Below are positions 6,745 to 13,340 of a stretch of DNA of 32,281 bases, piece after piece. The stretch comes from Muribaculum sp. (lineage in GTDB: Bacteria; Bacillota; Clostridia; Lachnospirales; Lachnospiraceae), in NCBI GenBank assembly GCA_023663505.1, contig JAMPHH010000034.1:1-32281 (forward strand), in the 5' to 3' direction. The notes under the pieces were generated by a model, which saw nothing but the letters and a program-made list of their open reading frames with translations, was not told the DNA's origin and made no database searches. The translations under genes and the position numbers were made by a program. Within the stretch, counting starts at the first letter, position 1. The number at the start of each line of letters is the position of its first letter.

Positions 6745-9573
6745 TCAATCCGCCATGTTCAGATTTTCAAACACTTCCCAAGAATTGGTCGTTCCCTCCG
6801 CCTCCGGAATCTGCAAGCCGCTCTCCTCTGTGGCAAACCAACCGCTGTCTCTATCATCTGTCTCCACATAAACCCATGAGTAAGTGGCATCTGTCTTTAC
6901 AAATCGGACTGTTGCGGGTTCCAACACATGACTGTCCGCAGTCAGGTCAGGCGCCGTATGCACGGTAAGTCTGGTGGTCAGCACAATGTCATTTAGACCC
7001 GAGAAATCATAGGTATCCTGTGGGTGTAGTATCAACGTCATTCCTTGACCCTCCTCGTCATGCAGAAACCAATATTGTGCCTTCACCCAGTCAGTCTGAA
7101 CCACATCAAGCCTGCGGAGTCCGTTAATCACGCCGTCCTCAATCGTGCAGTTTCTAATATCGTCGGGGAAGGAGCCTATCTCATAAAGCTTTCCCTGCGC
7201 ATAACCGTACAGGAAGGTCATAGGGTCGCCGCTCGGTCCGTCACCATATAGCGCCAACACAATCTCTTTTCCGTCAGGACTCACCGCCCAGATGCCATTG
7301 TACATCTCCTCGTATCGTCCCGCTATGGCTGTGGTGCCCTCCCGTATCAGATAGCTGTCATAAGGATTATCGGTAAAATATTCCTCGCTACGGTTACGGG
7401 TCAGTCTTACATGCTCCGTCTTGCCGTCTCCGTCCATATCCACGTAGACGTAAGTATCCACAGCAGTGCGGTTGGACAGCTCCACAAGTTCTCCGGGGTG
7501 ACTTAGCAGATACTCCCGCACCTCCGAGCCATAGGTATCCTGCTCCTCCTCATTTAGCTCCGCTACGGCTTTCCCGTTCCAGACATGCCCGCTGCTCAAT
7601 GCCGTCTTGCCTGTGTTGATCAGAGGCAGATATGTCGCCTTGTCGCCGTTTCCATACAGGCGTAGAAATCCGCCATACACGCTGATCCAAGTAAAAGGGC
7701 TTGTGTTATTCACTGTATCAAGCGTAATCGGATAGGTCTCTATGTCATACTCCCTCGTCTCCAAATCTAAAACGCAGATTACATCTTCCCAAAAATCCAA
7801 ATCACTTTCCTGATGCATTGTACTGAAAGGAAAATACATTCTATCGTCCCTTACTGCCCAAGCCGCATCATGATCCAGATAGTAGGGAAACAGGTTGCGA
7901 AGCCCTGAGCGGTCCAGACGGTAAACGCCATACTGACTGGTCTGGATATAATATGCGGGTTCTCCTCCCTCAGCGGAATCCACCGCTCTGGTCTGATACA
8001 CGGTTCGGCAGCGTCCCTCATCGGGCGACCAGATACCTACACTGCCCTCAATCAGCGTCATGGGAATCTCAACAGTGGAACCATCACTTGCAAAGGTGTA
8101 GGTGACAGTCGCTTTGCTGCCCTCCCCAGAGTAGCTCAGCGCCTGCAGCCAAGGAATATCAAAGCCCTCCACCGTAAAAGGAATCATCTCGTAATCCACC
8201 TGTCCCTCGCCCTCGCCCAGATGCAGAATCTCTACTGCGGAGGTCACGGGGTCTGTATAGCATTCATAGGATTGCATATCTGTCCCCAAGACCAGATTCC
8301 GCACAATCTCTTCATAAGAAGTCGAAAATCCTGTATTGAGGTAACTGAAATCATATGCCCCTTCCGTCCCATACCATTGTTCAAATGCTTCCTTATTCTC
8401 AATTAGCTCCCTCGGCTTTGGTTCCTCATACTCCCCATGGAGTCCCTGCGATTCCTGATAATCCCCGTCGGAGACATCATTCTGCGCAAAATCGCCCTGC
8501 TCTATATCATTCTCGCGCTCCGCCCGCGTGGTAAACAGAGCGATGCCTGCCGCCAACAAAATCACTGCCCCCAACAGAATGCTCCACCGCTTAGCATTTT
8601 TATAAGAAAGGACATTTTTCACACGCTGTCTGACACTGTTTTCCCCAAAGGTCAGCGGCGTCACCGCCACCTGTCCCTTGCCCTCCGCAAAGTTTAAGAG
8701 GGATTGGGAATACTGCCTCTTGATATCCGTCCCCATCAGCCGAATCACGCCCTCGTCACAGGACATTTCCATATCCCGCTCCAGAAAATAGAATGCGACC
8801 CACACGAAGGGATTGAACCAATAAAAAGCCGTCAGCACAAAAGCCAGATTTTTGACCAGATAATCCTTTCTGCGAATGTGTACCCGCTCGTGACAGATAA
8901 TATAATCCTGCTCCACATCTGCCAATCCCTGCGGTATATATATTTTGGGACGAAGCATTCCCAGTGTAAACGGCGCGGCGATTCCTTCACAGAGATAGAT
9001 ATTCTCCCGAACCCACATGGCATTCTTGAGAACCCTGCGGATTCGCAGCAGGGCAAATCCGTTATAGCCCAGAATCGCCAGAACGCCCAGTCCCCAGACC
9101 GTCAGGGAGAGTACACCCACCATAATCAGCTTCAAATTCTGATAACCTGCGGAAGCATTGCTGTCGGAATGTCCGTCCTGTTCCCCTTTAGCCTTCGCAG
9201 GAAATTGTCCTTCTGTTTCCTTGGGGTAAGTGTTTTCCGGATTCTGCGCCGCCAAGCTTCCGTCCGCAATCTGGGGAGCTTGCCCCAAGGCAGCCCCTGC
9301 CTGCAGGGGAGTGCCCGTACCTGTCACGTTTTCCTCGTCACGCAAAGCCTGCTCTACCCATGCGGCGCCCTCCGTCTGAGAGGGTATGATACCAAAATGA
9401 CTCTCAGGCACCACGGGACATAGAAGCCGTGCAAACACCAGAAGCCACAATAAATACGAATAGACCTTAGGCAGCTTCCTTATGACCAAGCGCATCACCA
9501 GTACAAGAATCACCGCCGCTACAATTTGTAGCTGTAAAACCAACAGTTGGATATAAAACATATCAATCTTCAT
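6745..9573 (-). CDS. BlaR1/MecR1-type M56 metallopeptidase sensor with unusual C-terminal domains
   Basis: A 942-residue membrane protein. The N-terminal third is a BlaR1/MecR1-like M56 zinc peptidase: membrane helices, then HERVH (His228, Glu229, His232) with a downstream ERDMEMSCDE segment that supplies the further zinc ligand. In known systems this domain inactivates the BlaI-type repressor after a signal. A transmembrane helix (around residues 330-350) is followed by about 590 extracytoplasmic residues. These are not the usual penicillin-binding domain. I see an FG-GAP/VCBS-like DMDGDGK site (712-718) and an SH3-like C-terminus (about 862-930). It lies 5 bases after the BlaI-like gene and shares its promoter. 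The signal is unknown. Confidence 0.85.
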   Translation of the reverse strand: MKIDMFYIQLLVLQLQIVAAVILVLVMRLVIRKLPKVYSYLLWLLVFARLLCPVVPESHFGIIPSQTEGAAWVEQALRDEENVTGTGTPLQAGAALGQAPQIADGSLAAQNPENTYPKETEGQFPAKAKGEQDGHSDSNASAGYQNLKLIMVGVLSLTVWGLGVLAILGYNGFALLRIRRVLKNAMWVRENIYLCEGIAAPFTLGMLRPKIYIPQGLADVEQDYIICHERVHIRRKDYLVKNLAFVLTAFYWFNPFVWVAFYFLERDMEMSCDEGVIRLMGTDIKRQYSQSLLNFAEGKGQVAVTPLTFGENSVRQRVKNVLSYKNAKRWSILLGAVILLAAGIALFTTRAERENDIEQGDFAQNDVSDGDYQESQGLHGEYEEPKPRELIENKEAFEQWYGTEGAYDFSYLNTGFSTSYEEIVRNLVLGTDMQSYECYTDPVTSAVEILHLGEGEGQVDYEMIPFTVEGFDIPWLQALSYSGEGSKATVTYTFASDGSTVEIPMTLIEGSVGIWSPDEGRCRTVYQTRAVDSAEGGEPAYYIQTSQYGVYRLDRSGLRNLFPYYLDHDAAWAVRDDRMYFPFSTMHQESDLDFWEDVICVLDLETREYDIETYPITLDTVNNTSPFTWISVYGGFLRLYGNGDKATYLPLINTGKTALSSGHVWNGKAVAELNEEEQDTYGSEVREYLLSHPGELVELSNRTAVDTYVYVDMDGDGKTEHVRLTRNRSEEYFTDNPYDSYLIREGTTAIAGRYEEMYNGIWAVSPDGKEIVLALYGDGPSGDPMTFLYGYAQGKLYEIGSFPDDIRNCTIEDGVINGLRRLDVVQTDWVKAQYWFLHDEEGQGMTLILHPQDTYDFSGLNDIVLTTRLTVHTAPDLTADSHVLEPATVRFVKTDATYSWVYVETDDRDSGWFATEESGLQIPEAEGTTNSWEVFENLNMAD

Positions 9574-9578
9574 TTCTC

Positions 9579-9938
9579 TTATCCCTCATAGTCATCAATC
9601 AGTTTTTGGATCTCCTCAAGCTGCTTCCTGCTCAGCTTTTGTCTGCTCATAAACGCCGCCACAAAGCGGGGAAGCGAGCCCTCGAAAGTCTCCTGCACCA
9701 TCTGCTCGCTGCAGCGAGCCATGTACTCCTCCTTCTTGATTCGAGAAGTCACCACGGCATTCTCATTTTGCAAAATGCCCTTCTGACAGAGTCTCCGCAG
9801 CACTGTGTAGGTGGTGGATTTCTTCCAGTTCAGCTCATGCTCGCACAAAACCACCAGCTCGCCGGAAGCGATAGGCTCCCGCTGCCAGATTAGCTCCACG
9901 AAACGACTCTCCGTCTCCGCAAGTTTAAAATCTCCCAT
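9579..9938 (-). CDS. blaI: BlaI/MecI/CopY-family transcriptional repressor
   Basis: A 119-residue winged-helix repressor. The N-terminal domain (LAETESRFVELIWQ, then KKSTTYTVLRRLCQKG as recognition region and wing) is typical BlaI/MecI; the C-terminal helices (EGSLPRFVAAFM ... LEEIQKLIDDYE) match the dimerisation domain that BlaR1 peptidases cleave. ATG 9938 follows GGAGGG at 5 bases. It is the first gene of the pair with the M56 sensor. Two dyad operators overlap and follow its promoter (10074-10121), so it almost certainly represses itself. No beta-lactamase gene is present nearby, so the true regulon is unknown. Confidence 0.92.
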   Translation of the reverse strand: MGDFKLAETESRFVELIWQREPIASGELVVLCEHELNWKKSTTYTVLRRLCQKGILQNENAVVTSRIKKEEYMARCSEQMVQETFEGSLPRFVAAFMSRQKLSRKQLEEIQKLIDDYEG

Positions 9939-10073
9939 ATACCCTCCTTTTCGTCCCGTCCGATAGTTCCGTCTCCCCCCGACAGCAAGCTTCCATGCCG
10001 AGAATCAGACGAGCCAATAACCCCACTGCAAGCAACGTGGCATTTGACTATCACAGGAATTAATATACTCGTA

Positions 10074-10092
10074 GGTTTACTCTATGTAGACC
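10074..10092. promoter_or_regulatory. Second BlaI-type operator
   Basis: GGTTTAC-TCTAT-GTAGACC is a dyad with 7-base arms that match at six positions. It shares TTTAC with the operator at 10105-10121 and carries the TAC...GTA core of BlaI/MecI sites. It lies just downstream of the predicted transcription start. Confidence 0.65.
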
Positions 10093-10103
10093 TTGTGACT
10101 ATA

Positions 10104-10132
10104 AGTTTACTACCAGTAAACCAATCTGTCAA
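10104..10132 (-). promoter_or_regulatory. blaI-blaR1 promoter
   Basis: On the minus strand TTGACA (10132-10127), 17 bases, TAAACT (10109-10104). The -10 is embedded in operator 10105-10121, so a bound repressor would block RNA polymerase. Confidence 0.72.
10105..10121. promoter_or_regulatory. Primary BlaI-type operator over the -10
   Basis: GTTTACT-ACC-AGTAAAC is a perfect palindrome with 7-base arms and a 3-base centre, overlapping the -10 hexamer of the blaI-blaR1 promoter. The centre-to-centre distance to the second operator is about 30 bp (roughly three helical turns). Confidence 0.75.
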
Positions 10133-10160
10133 CCCATTGGATAAAATTGCATAAAAAATT

Positions 10161-10471
10161 TGTAACGGTCTAACCTTCAAATCATAGTGCGGGTCGGCGG
10201 GAGATGACTGGGAGTGTTTTGCGGACTGGCTGCGGTTGGGTGTTTTCTAATAGTGCGGGGGCGGATATTGCAATTTGTGGGTCGGCTCTAAGGTGCATCC
10301 ATGCACCTAGAGCCTGAAATGCGCATTTCACCCTAGGTTTTGAACGCACTATAAGAAAACGCTCCAACCTTCGCCGAAGTCCGCAGAACACTCCCAGTCA
10401 TCTCCCGCCTTGATACCCGTACAAAGCAAAAATGCTCAACTAACAAATCATTCTATGGCTGAACTGTTACA
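10161..10471. mobile_element. MITE-like palindromic element, copy 1 (about 311 bp)
   Basis: Imperfect terminal inverted repeats begin TGTAAC at 10161 and end GTTACA at 10471. Inside is a long inverted repeat: GGCGGGAGATGACTGGGAGT continues to about 32 bp per arm with one mismatch, and a second inner arm pair contains TTTTCT(A/T)ATAGTGCG. AAAAATT lies on both sides and could be a 7-bp target duplication. There is no coding region. The same ends and core recur at 12975-13161. It lies directly upstream of the blaI promoter region. Confidence 0.72.
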
Positions 10472-10533
10472 AAAAATTCGTGACAGCTTAGCCTTCACCA
10501 AGCTATCATTCCTGTCCTGAATAGGTTATTGTG

Positions 10534-10569
10534 AAAACAAAAAGAACGGCTTCCTTACAAAGCCGTTCT
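10534..10569 (-). terminator. Intrinsic terminator of the flagellin-like gene
   Basis: On the minus strand AGAACGGCTT pairs with AAGCCGTTCT (10-bp stem, 8-base loop), followed by a TTTTTGTTTT tract. It lies 70 bases downstream of the flagellin-like stop codon. Confidence 0.85.
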
Positions 10570-10638
10570 CTCATACTTAGTATTCATTTTTCCTGTGGGC
10601 AAAGAGTCAAACCATTACAATTGCCCTTGTGTCAATGC

Positions 10639-11403
10639 TTAGGAAAACATCCATGCTGCCTGATTCTTCTTGTCTTCCATACGCTTGCGCTGCATATGCA
10701 TCTGGTATTCCTGAAGAAGCTGCTTTTTCTTCATCTCGGAAATCGCCTTCGGGTAATCCAAATCCTCCAAGCTGCTCTTGGCGGACGTGATATTCCAACT
10801 GTAATTGTTATTGTTGTTGTATGCGTGCTCGAGAGCGTTCGTCTGCGCACCGCTTGCGCTGCGCATGGAAGCAACCTTTTTCAACGCATTATCAATAGCG
10901 GAAATGTCAAATGTCCCCGTCACGGTGAAATCAGCAATCCCAAGGGACTCCAAGGTGGCGTTGCCGGTGGTTACATTCTTGCTGCTTCCGTCGGTGTTCG
11001 TCACGATGTCATAATTGGAATTGCCCCCATCCAAAAGCTTGTGCTCATTGTAGGTGGTCTGATTGGCAATGTCCGAAATGCCCTCTTTAAGCTGGTCGAT
11101 CTCGCTCTGAATCGCCGCGCGGTCATCGTCTGTCAGGAGGGAGGAGGTTGCCCGCAGAGCCAGTTCATTCATGCGCTGCAGATCGTCTGTAATCTGCCCT
11201 AATGCTCCGTCGGAAATATTCAGCATTCCTATGCCTGCCTGTATATTCTCAGAAGCGGCGTTCGTCCCGCGCTCCTGACGCTCCATCTTCTGGATAATGG
11301 CAAGCTCAGAAGCTCCGTTTGCCGCAGTCTGAATCTTGCGTCCACTGGCAAAATTACCATAATCTACGGAATTATAGCTATTAACCGAAGAAATAGCGCT
11401 CAT
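10639..11403 (-). CDS. Divergent short flagellin-family protein
   Basis: 254 residues. The N-terminal half matches the flagellin D0/D1 helices: ASGRKIQTAANGASELAIIQ corresponds to the usual SSGxRIN-AADDAAGLAIS region, then SENIQAGIGMLNISDGALGQITDDLQRMNELA and the segment ending in NQTTYNEHKLLDG. The C-terminal D1 helix is recognisable (residues about 185-215, with ALEHAYNNNNN in place of RLEHTINNLNN). The last 40 residues are basic (KKKQLLQEYQMHMQRKRMEDKK) and end WMFS instead of the hydrophobic-Gln end of filament flagellins. No central D2/D3 domain is present. AAGGAG precedes the ATG. It may be a minor or specialised filament component, or a non-filament relative. Confidence 0.8.
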   Translation of the reverse strand: MSAISSVNSYNSVDYGNFASGRKIQTAANGASELAIIQKMERQERGTNAASENIQAGIGMLNISDGALGQITDDLQRMNELALRATSSLLTDDDRAAIQSEIDQLKEGISDIANQTTYNEHKLLDGGNSNYDIVTNTDGSSKNVTTGNATLESLGIADFTVTGTFDISAIDNALKKVASMRSASGAQTNALEHAYNNNNNYSWNITSAKSSLEDLDYPKAISEMKKKQLLQEYQMHMQRKRMEDKKNQAAWMFS

Positions 11404-11458
11404 AAAAAATCACTCCTTTCCAATTATTTCCATTTACGCAATTCCTTTTTCTGCCTAT

Positions 11459-11487
11459 ATTATATATCAGGATTTACCACAAAGCAA
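11459..11487 (-). promoter_or_regulatory. Promoter of the flagellin-like gene
   Basis: TTGCTT (11487-11482), 17 bases, TATAAT (11464-11459) on the minus strand: a good sigma-A promoter. I did not find a convincing sigma-D/FliA site, which would be usual for a filament flagellin. Confidence 0.65.
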
Positions 11488-11512
11488 GAGGTGAAAAGAA
11501 AAATGATACAAC

Positions 11513-12871
11513 CTACTGTGCTTTAGCCCTCTTTTCAAAGAACTCGTCTATGCTTGCCTTAATCTCATTCTCCGGCATGGTCTTTAACAGGTATCCCTCC
11601 GGCTTCAACGCGATCACCTTTTTAACGCTCTCCCGATCTCCCCTGCCGGTCAGGAAGATTACGGGGGTATTCGCCATATCCGTCTCCGAGCGAATCATTT
11701 CAAGGGTCTGCTTGCCGTCGCAGATAGGCATCTCGTAGTCCAACAATACCAGATCCGGTCTGTTCAGAGTTATCTTTTGGATTGCCGTTACACTGGAGCT
11801 TGCCTCTATCACGTCATAATCCGCAGAAAGCAGCTTGCTCATACTGGCGCGCAGGAAATCCGAATCGTCCACCACAAGAACCTTCCGCTTCTCCCTTGAC
11901 CGCTCCTCTTTCTCTCTCTCCAGATAGTCTTGAATGATTCCCATGGCATGCTGTGCGTCAATGGAGGGCGAAAGCTTGGGGTTGACCTTACCTGAGGCGG
12001 TCGCGTAGAACGCAAAATATCCTTTTCCGGTGTCAAAAAGCAGGCTGCACAGCTTCTCGTCCCGCTCGTAGGATTTCACGACCTGCTCGTGGGTCATCAG
12101 GCTTTCCTTCTCCAAGGTCAGCAAATCTATGGCAGGGAAGCTCTCCCTGACCTGCTCCAAAAACTGACGCGCCACATAGCGGATAACATTGATCACCATA
12201 TCGTCCACTCGGGGATATTCCACATTCAATATCTTTCCCACCACGCTGAGCACAAAACGCTCCTCCATAATGAGGGTTACTTCCCATTTATTTTTCTTTG
12301 CTCCCTCATAGCAGAAACGGCAGCAGATCATTTTGCCGAAGTTCTCTCCCGCATACTGCTCGCTGATCAGCTTTGCCTTAAAGCCTACTACCTCTTGAAC
12401 CAATTGGATAATCACTGTCTCGAGTGCGTCAACCTCTTTGCCCGGAAGGAGCTTCACCTTTCTTTTGTCGAGATTTTTCTTAACAATTCTCTGATCCTCT
12501 GTCTTGGTATGGGCGATCACCCAGCCAATGCAGACTCCCAGAAAATGTCTGACAGCGTCCTCAGAATACTGTGTCTCCTCAAGCTCCTCCTCCAAGGAAG
12601 GAAGTGTATGGTATCGGAAGTCATCGTGCAGGCGCTTATGTAATTTATATTCTTCATGCCCGATGGATAGCATATAGTTTTCTTCGTGTTCAAAATGCTC
12701 CACCGTGTGGTTTTTTAAATATTTTATACCTTCGCGGCATGCCCATTCGCTTTTCTCCTCGCTCTCGATGATTTTGAGCAGCTTGTTCATGGTTGTGAAA
12801 AGCGTCTGATGCTCCTTATCAATAAAATCTACATTGATTATATAGCGGTCATCCCATTCAAGATGTCTCAT
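11513..12871 (-). CDS. Bacteriohemerythrin / CheX-like / response-regulator receiver fusion
   Basis: 452 residues in three parts. Residues 1-135 are a bacteriohemerythrin domain with a full di-iron ligand set (His21, His59, Glu63, His78, His82, His121, Asp126), a fold that binds O2 or senses oxygen or NO. Residues about 165-300 resemble a CheX/CheC-type domain. Residues 330-450 are a receiver domain with the acidic pair Asp335/Asp336 and phosphoacceptor Asp378 in LLDYEMP, then FLTG and YLLK. There is no DNA-binding output. The ATG at 12871 is preferred over an adjoining GTG because GGAGG lies 7 bases upstream. Placed next to a flagellin-like gene, it probably links oxygen to chemotaxis signalling (inference). 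Confidence 0.85.
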   Translation of the reverse strand: MRHLEWDDRYIINVDFIDKEHQTLFTTMNKLLKIIESEEKSEWACREGIKYLKNHTVEHFEHEENYMLSIGHEEYKLHKRLHDDFRYHTLPSLEEELEETQYSEDAVRHFLGVCIGWVIAHTKTEDQRIVKKNLDKRKVKLLPGKEVDALETVIIQLVQEVVGFKAKLISEQYAGENFGKMICCRFCYEGAKKNKWEVTLIMEERFVLSVVGKILNVEYPRVDDMVINVIRYVARQFLEQVRESFPAIDLLTLEKESLMTHEQVVKSYERDEKLCSLLFDTGKGYFAFYATASGKVNPKLSPSIDAQHAMGIIQDYLEREKEERSREKRKVLVVDDSDFLRASMSKLLSADYDVIEASSSVTAIQKITLNRPDLVLLDYEMPICDGKQTLEMIRSETDMANTPVIFLTGRGDRESVKKVIALKPEGYLLKTMPENEIKASIDEFFEKRAKAQ

Positions 12872-12902
12872 CACCGTTCCTCCTTACCATATCGTATCTT
12901 TC

Positions 12903-12931
12903 ATTTTACTACACTTTTTGCTTTTCGTCCA
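12903..12931 (-). promoter_or_regulatory. Probable promoter of the hemerythrin-receiver gene
   Basis: TGGACG (12931-12926), 17 bases, TAAAAT (12908-12903) on the minus strand. The -35 is a partial match (4/6), the -10 is good. Confidence 0.45.
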
Positions 12932-12974
12932 TTAAAAATTATTGTTCCCCAATATTTTGTTCCCAAATATTTTA

Positions 12975-13161
12975 TGTAACAGTTCAGCCTTTAAATCATA
13001 GTGCGGAGGGGCGGCGGGAGATGACTGGGAGTGTTTTACGGACTGGCTGTGGTTGGGTGTTTTCTAATAGTGCGGGGGTGAATATTGCAATTTGCGGGTC
13101 GGCACTCCCAGTCATCTCCCGCCTTGATACCCGTACAAAGCAAATATGCCCAACCGTTACA
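12975..13161. mobile_element. MITE-like palindromic element, copy 2 (about 187 bp, internally deleted)
   Basis: The ends are TGTAACAGTTCAGCC at 12975 and GTTACA at 13161. The left part is nearly identical to copy 1 (10161-10471) through GCAATTTG(C)GGGTCGGC, then jumps to the shared right part (CACTCCCAGTCATCTCCCGCC, TTGATACCCGTACAAAGCAAA), so about 130 inner bases are missing. ATTTTAT flanks both sides and fits a 7-bp target duplication. It lies between the divergent hemerythrin-receiver and feoB genes. Confidence 0.72.
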
Positions 13162-13170
13162 TTTTATCAG

Positions 13171-13198
13171 TTGTCATTTGGTGTACATATGTTACAAT
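13171..13198 (+). promoter_or_regulatory. Promoter for feoB
   Basis: TTGTCA (13171-13176), 16 bases, TACAAT (13193-13198). The -10 lies at the start of the first copy of the 54-bp direct repeat, so the duplication covers the transcript 5' end. Confidence 0.55.
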
Positions 13199-13319
13199 AA
13201 GACCATATTCAAGAATGGAAACGGCCGAATGGCCATAAATGCCATAATTACGCAGTAATTATGGCACAATAAGACCATATTCAAGAATGGGAACGGCCGA
13301 ATGGCCATAAATGCCATAA
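13194..13319 (+). repeat. 54-bp direct repeat (period 72) in the feoB leader
   Basis: Copies at 13194-13247 and 13266-13319 differ at one base. Each contains ACAATAAGACCATATTCAAG and a GGCCGAATGGCC hairpin. The 18-bp link between them completes a perfect palindrome (see 13240-13266). The repeat ends 21 bases before the feoB ATG. Confidence 0.9.
13240..13266. promoter_or_regulatory. 27-bp palindrome, possible metal-regulator operator
   Basis: TGCCATAATTAC-GCA-GTAATTATGGCA is a perfect dyad with 12-base arms and a 3-base centre. Its position between promoter and feoB suggests control by a Fur- or DtxR-type iron regulator, but it does not closely match a canonical Fur or DtxR box as I know them, so the binding protein is unclear. 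It could also act as an RNA hairpin in the leader. Confidence 0.5.
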
Positions 13320-13340
13320 ATTAGGACTGGGGGGAGGACC

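Noticed and set aside
8704..9423. Long rightward open frame (239 codons) antisense to the BlaR1-like gene
   Set aside because: It lies wholly within a well-supported coding region on the other strand, has no plausible ribosome binding site and reads as His/Gln/Leu-rich shadow sequence.
6745..9938. Beta-lactam resistance locus
   Set aside because: Regulators are BlaI/BlaR1-like, but no beta-lactamase or penicillin-binding target gene is present and the sensor lacks a penicillin-binding domain.
10531..11202. Rightward 223-codon frame over the flagellin-like gene
   Set aside because: It is an antisense shadow of a gene with clear family motifs, promoter and terminator; it also runs through that terminator.
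10161..13161. Composite transposon carrying flagellin and hemerythrin genes
   Set aside because: The bracketing elements have no transposase and each shows its own flanking direct repeat, which fits separate insertions better.
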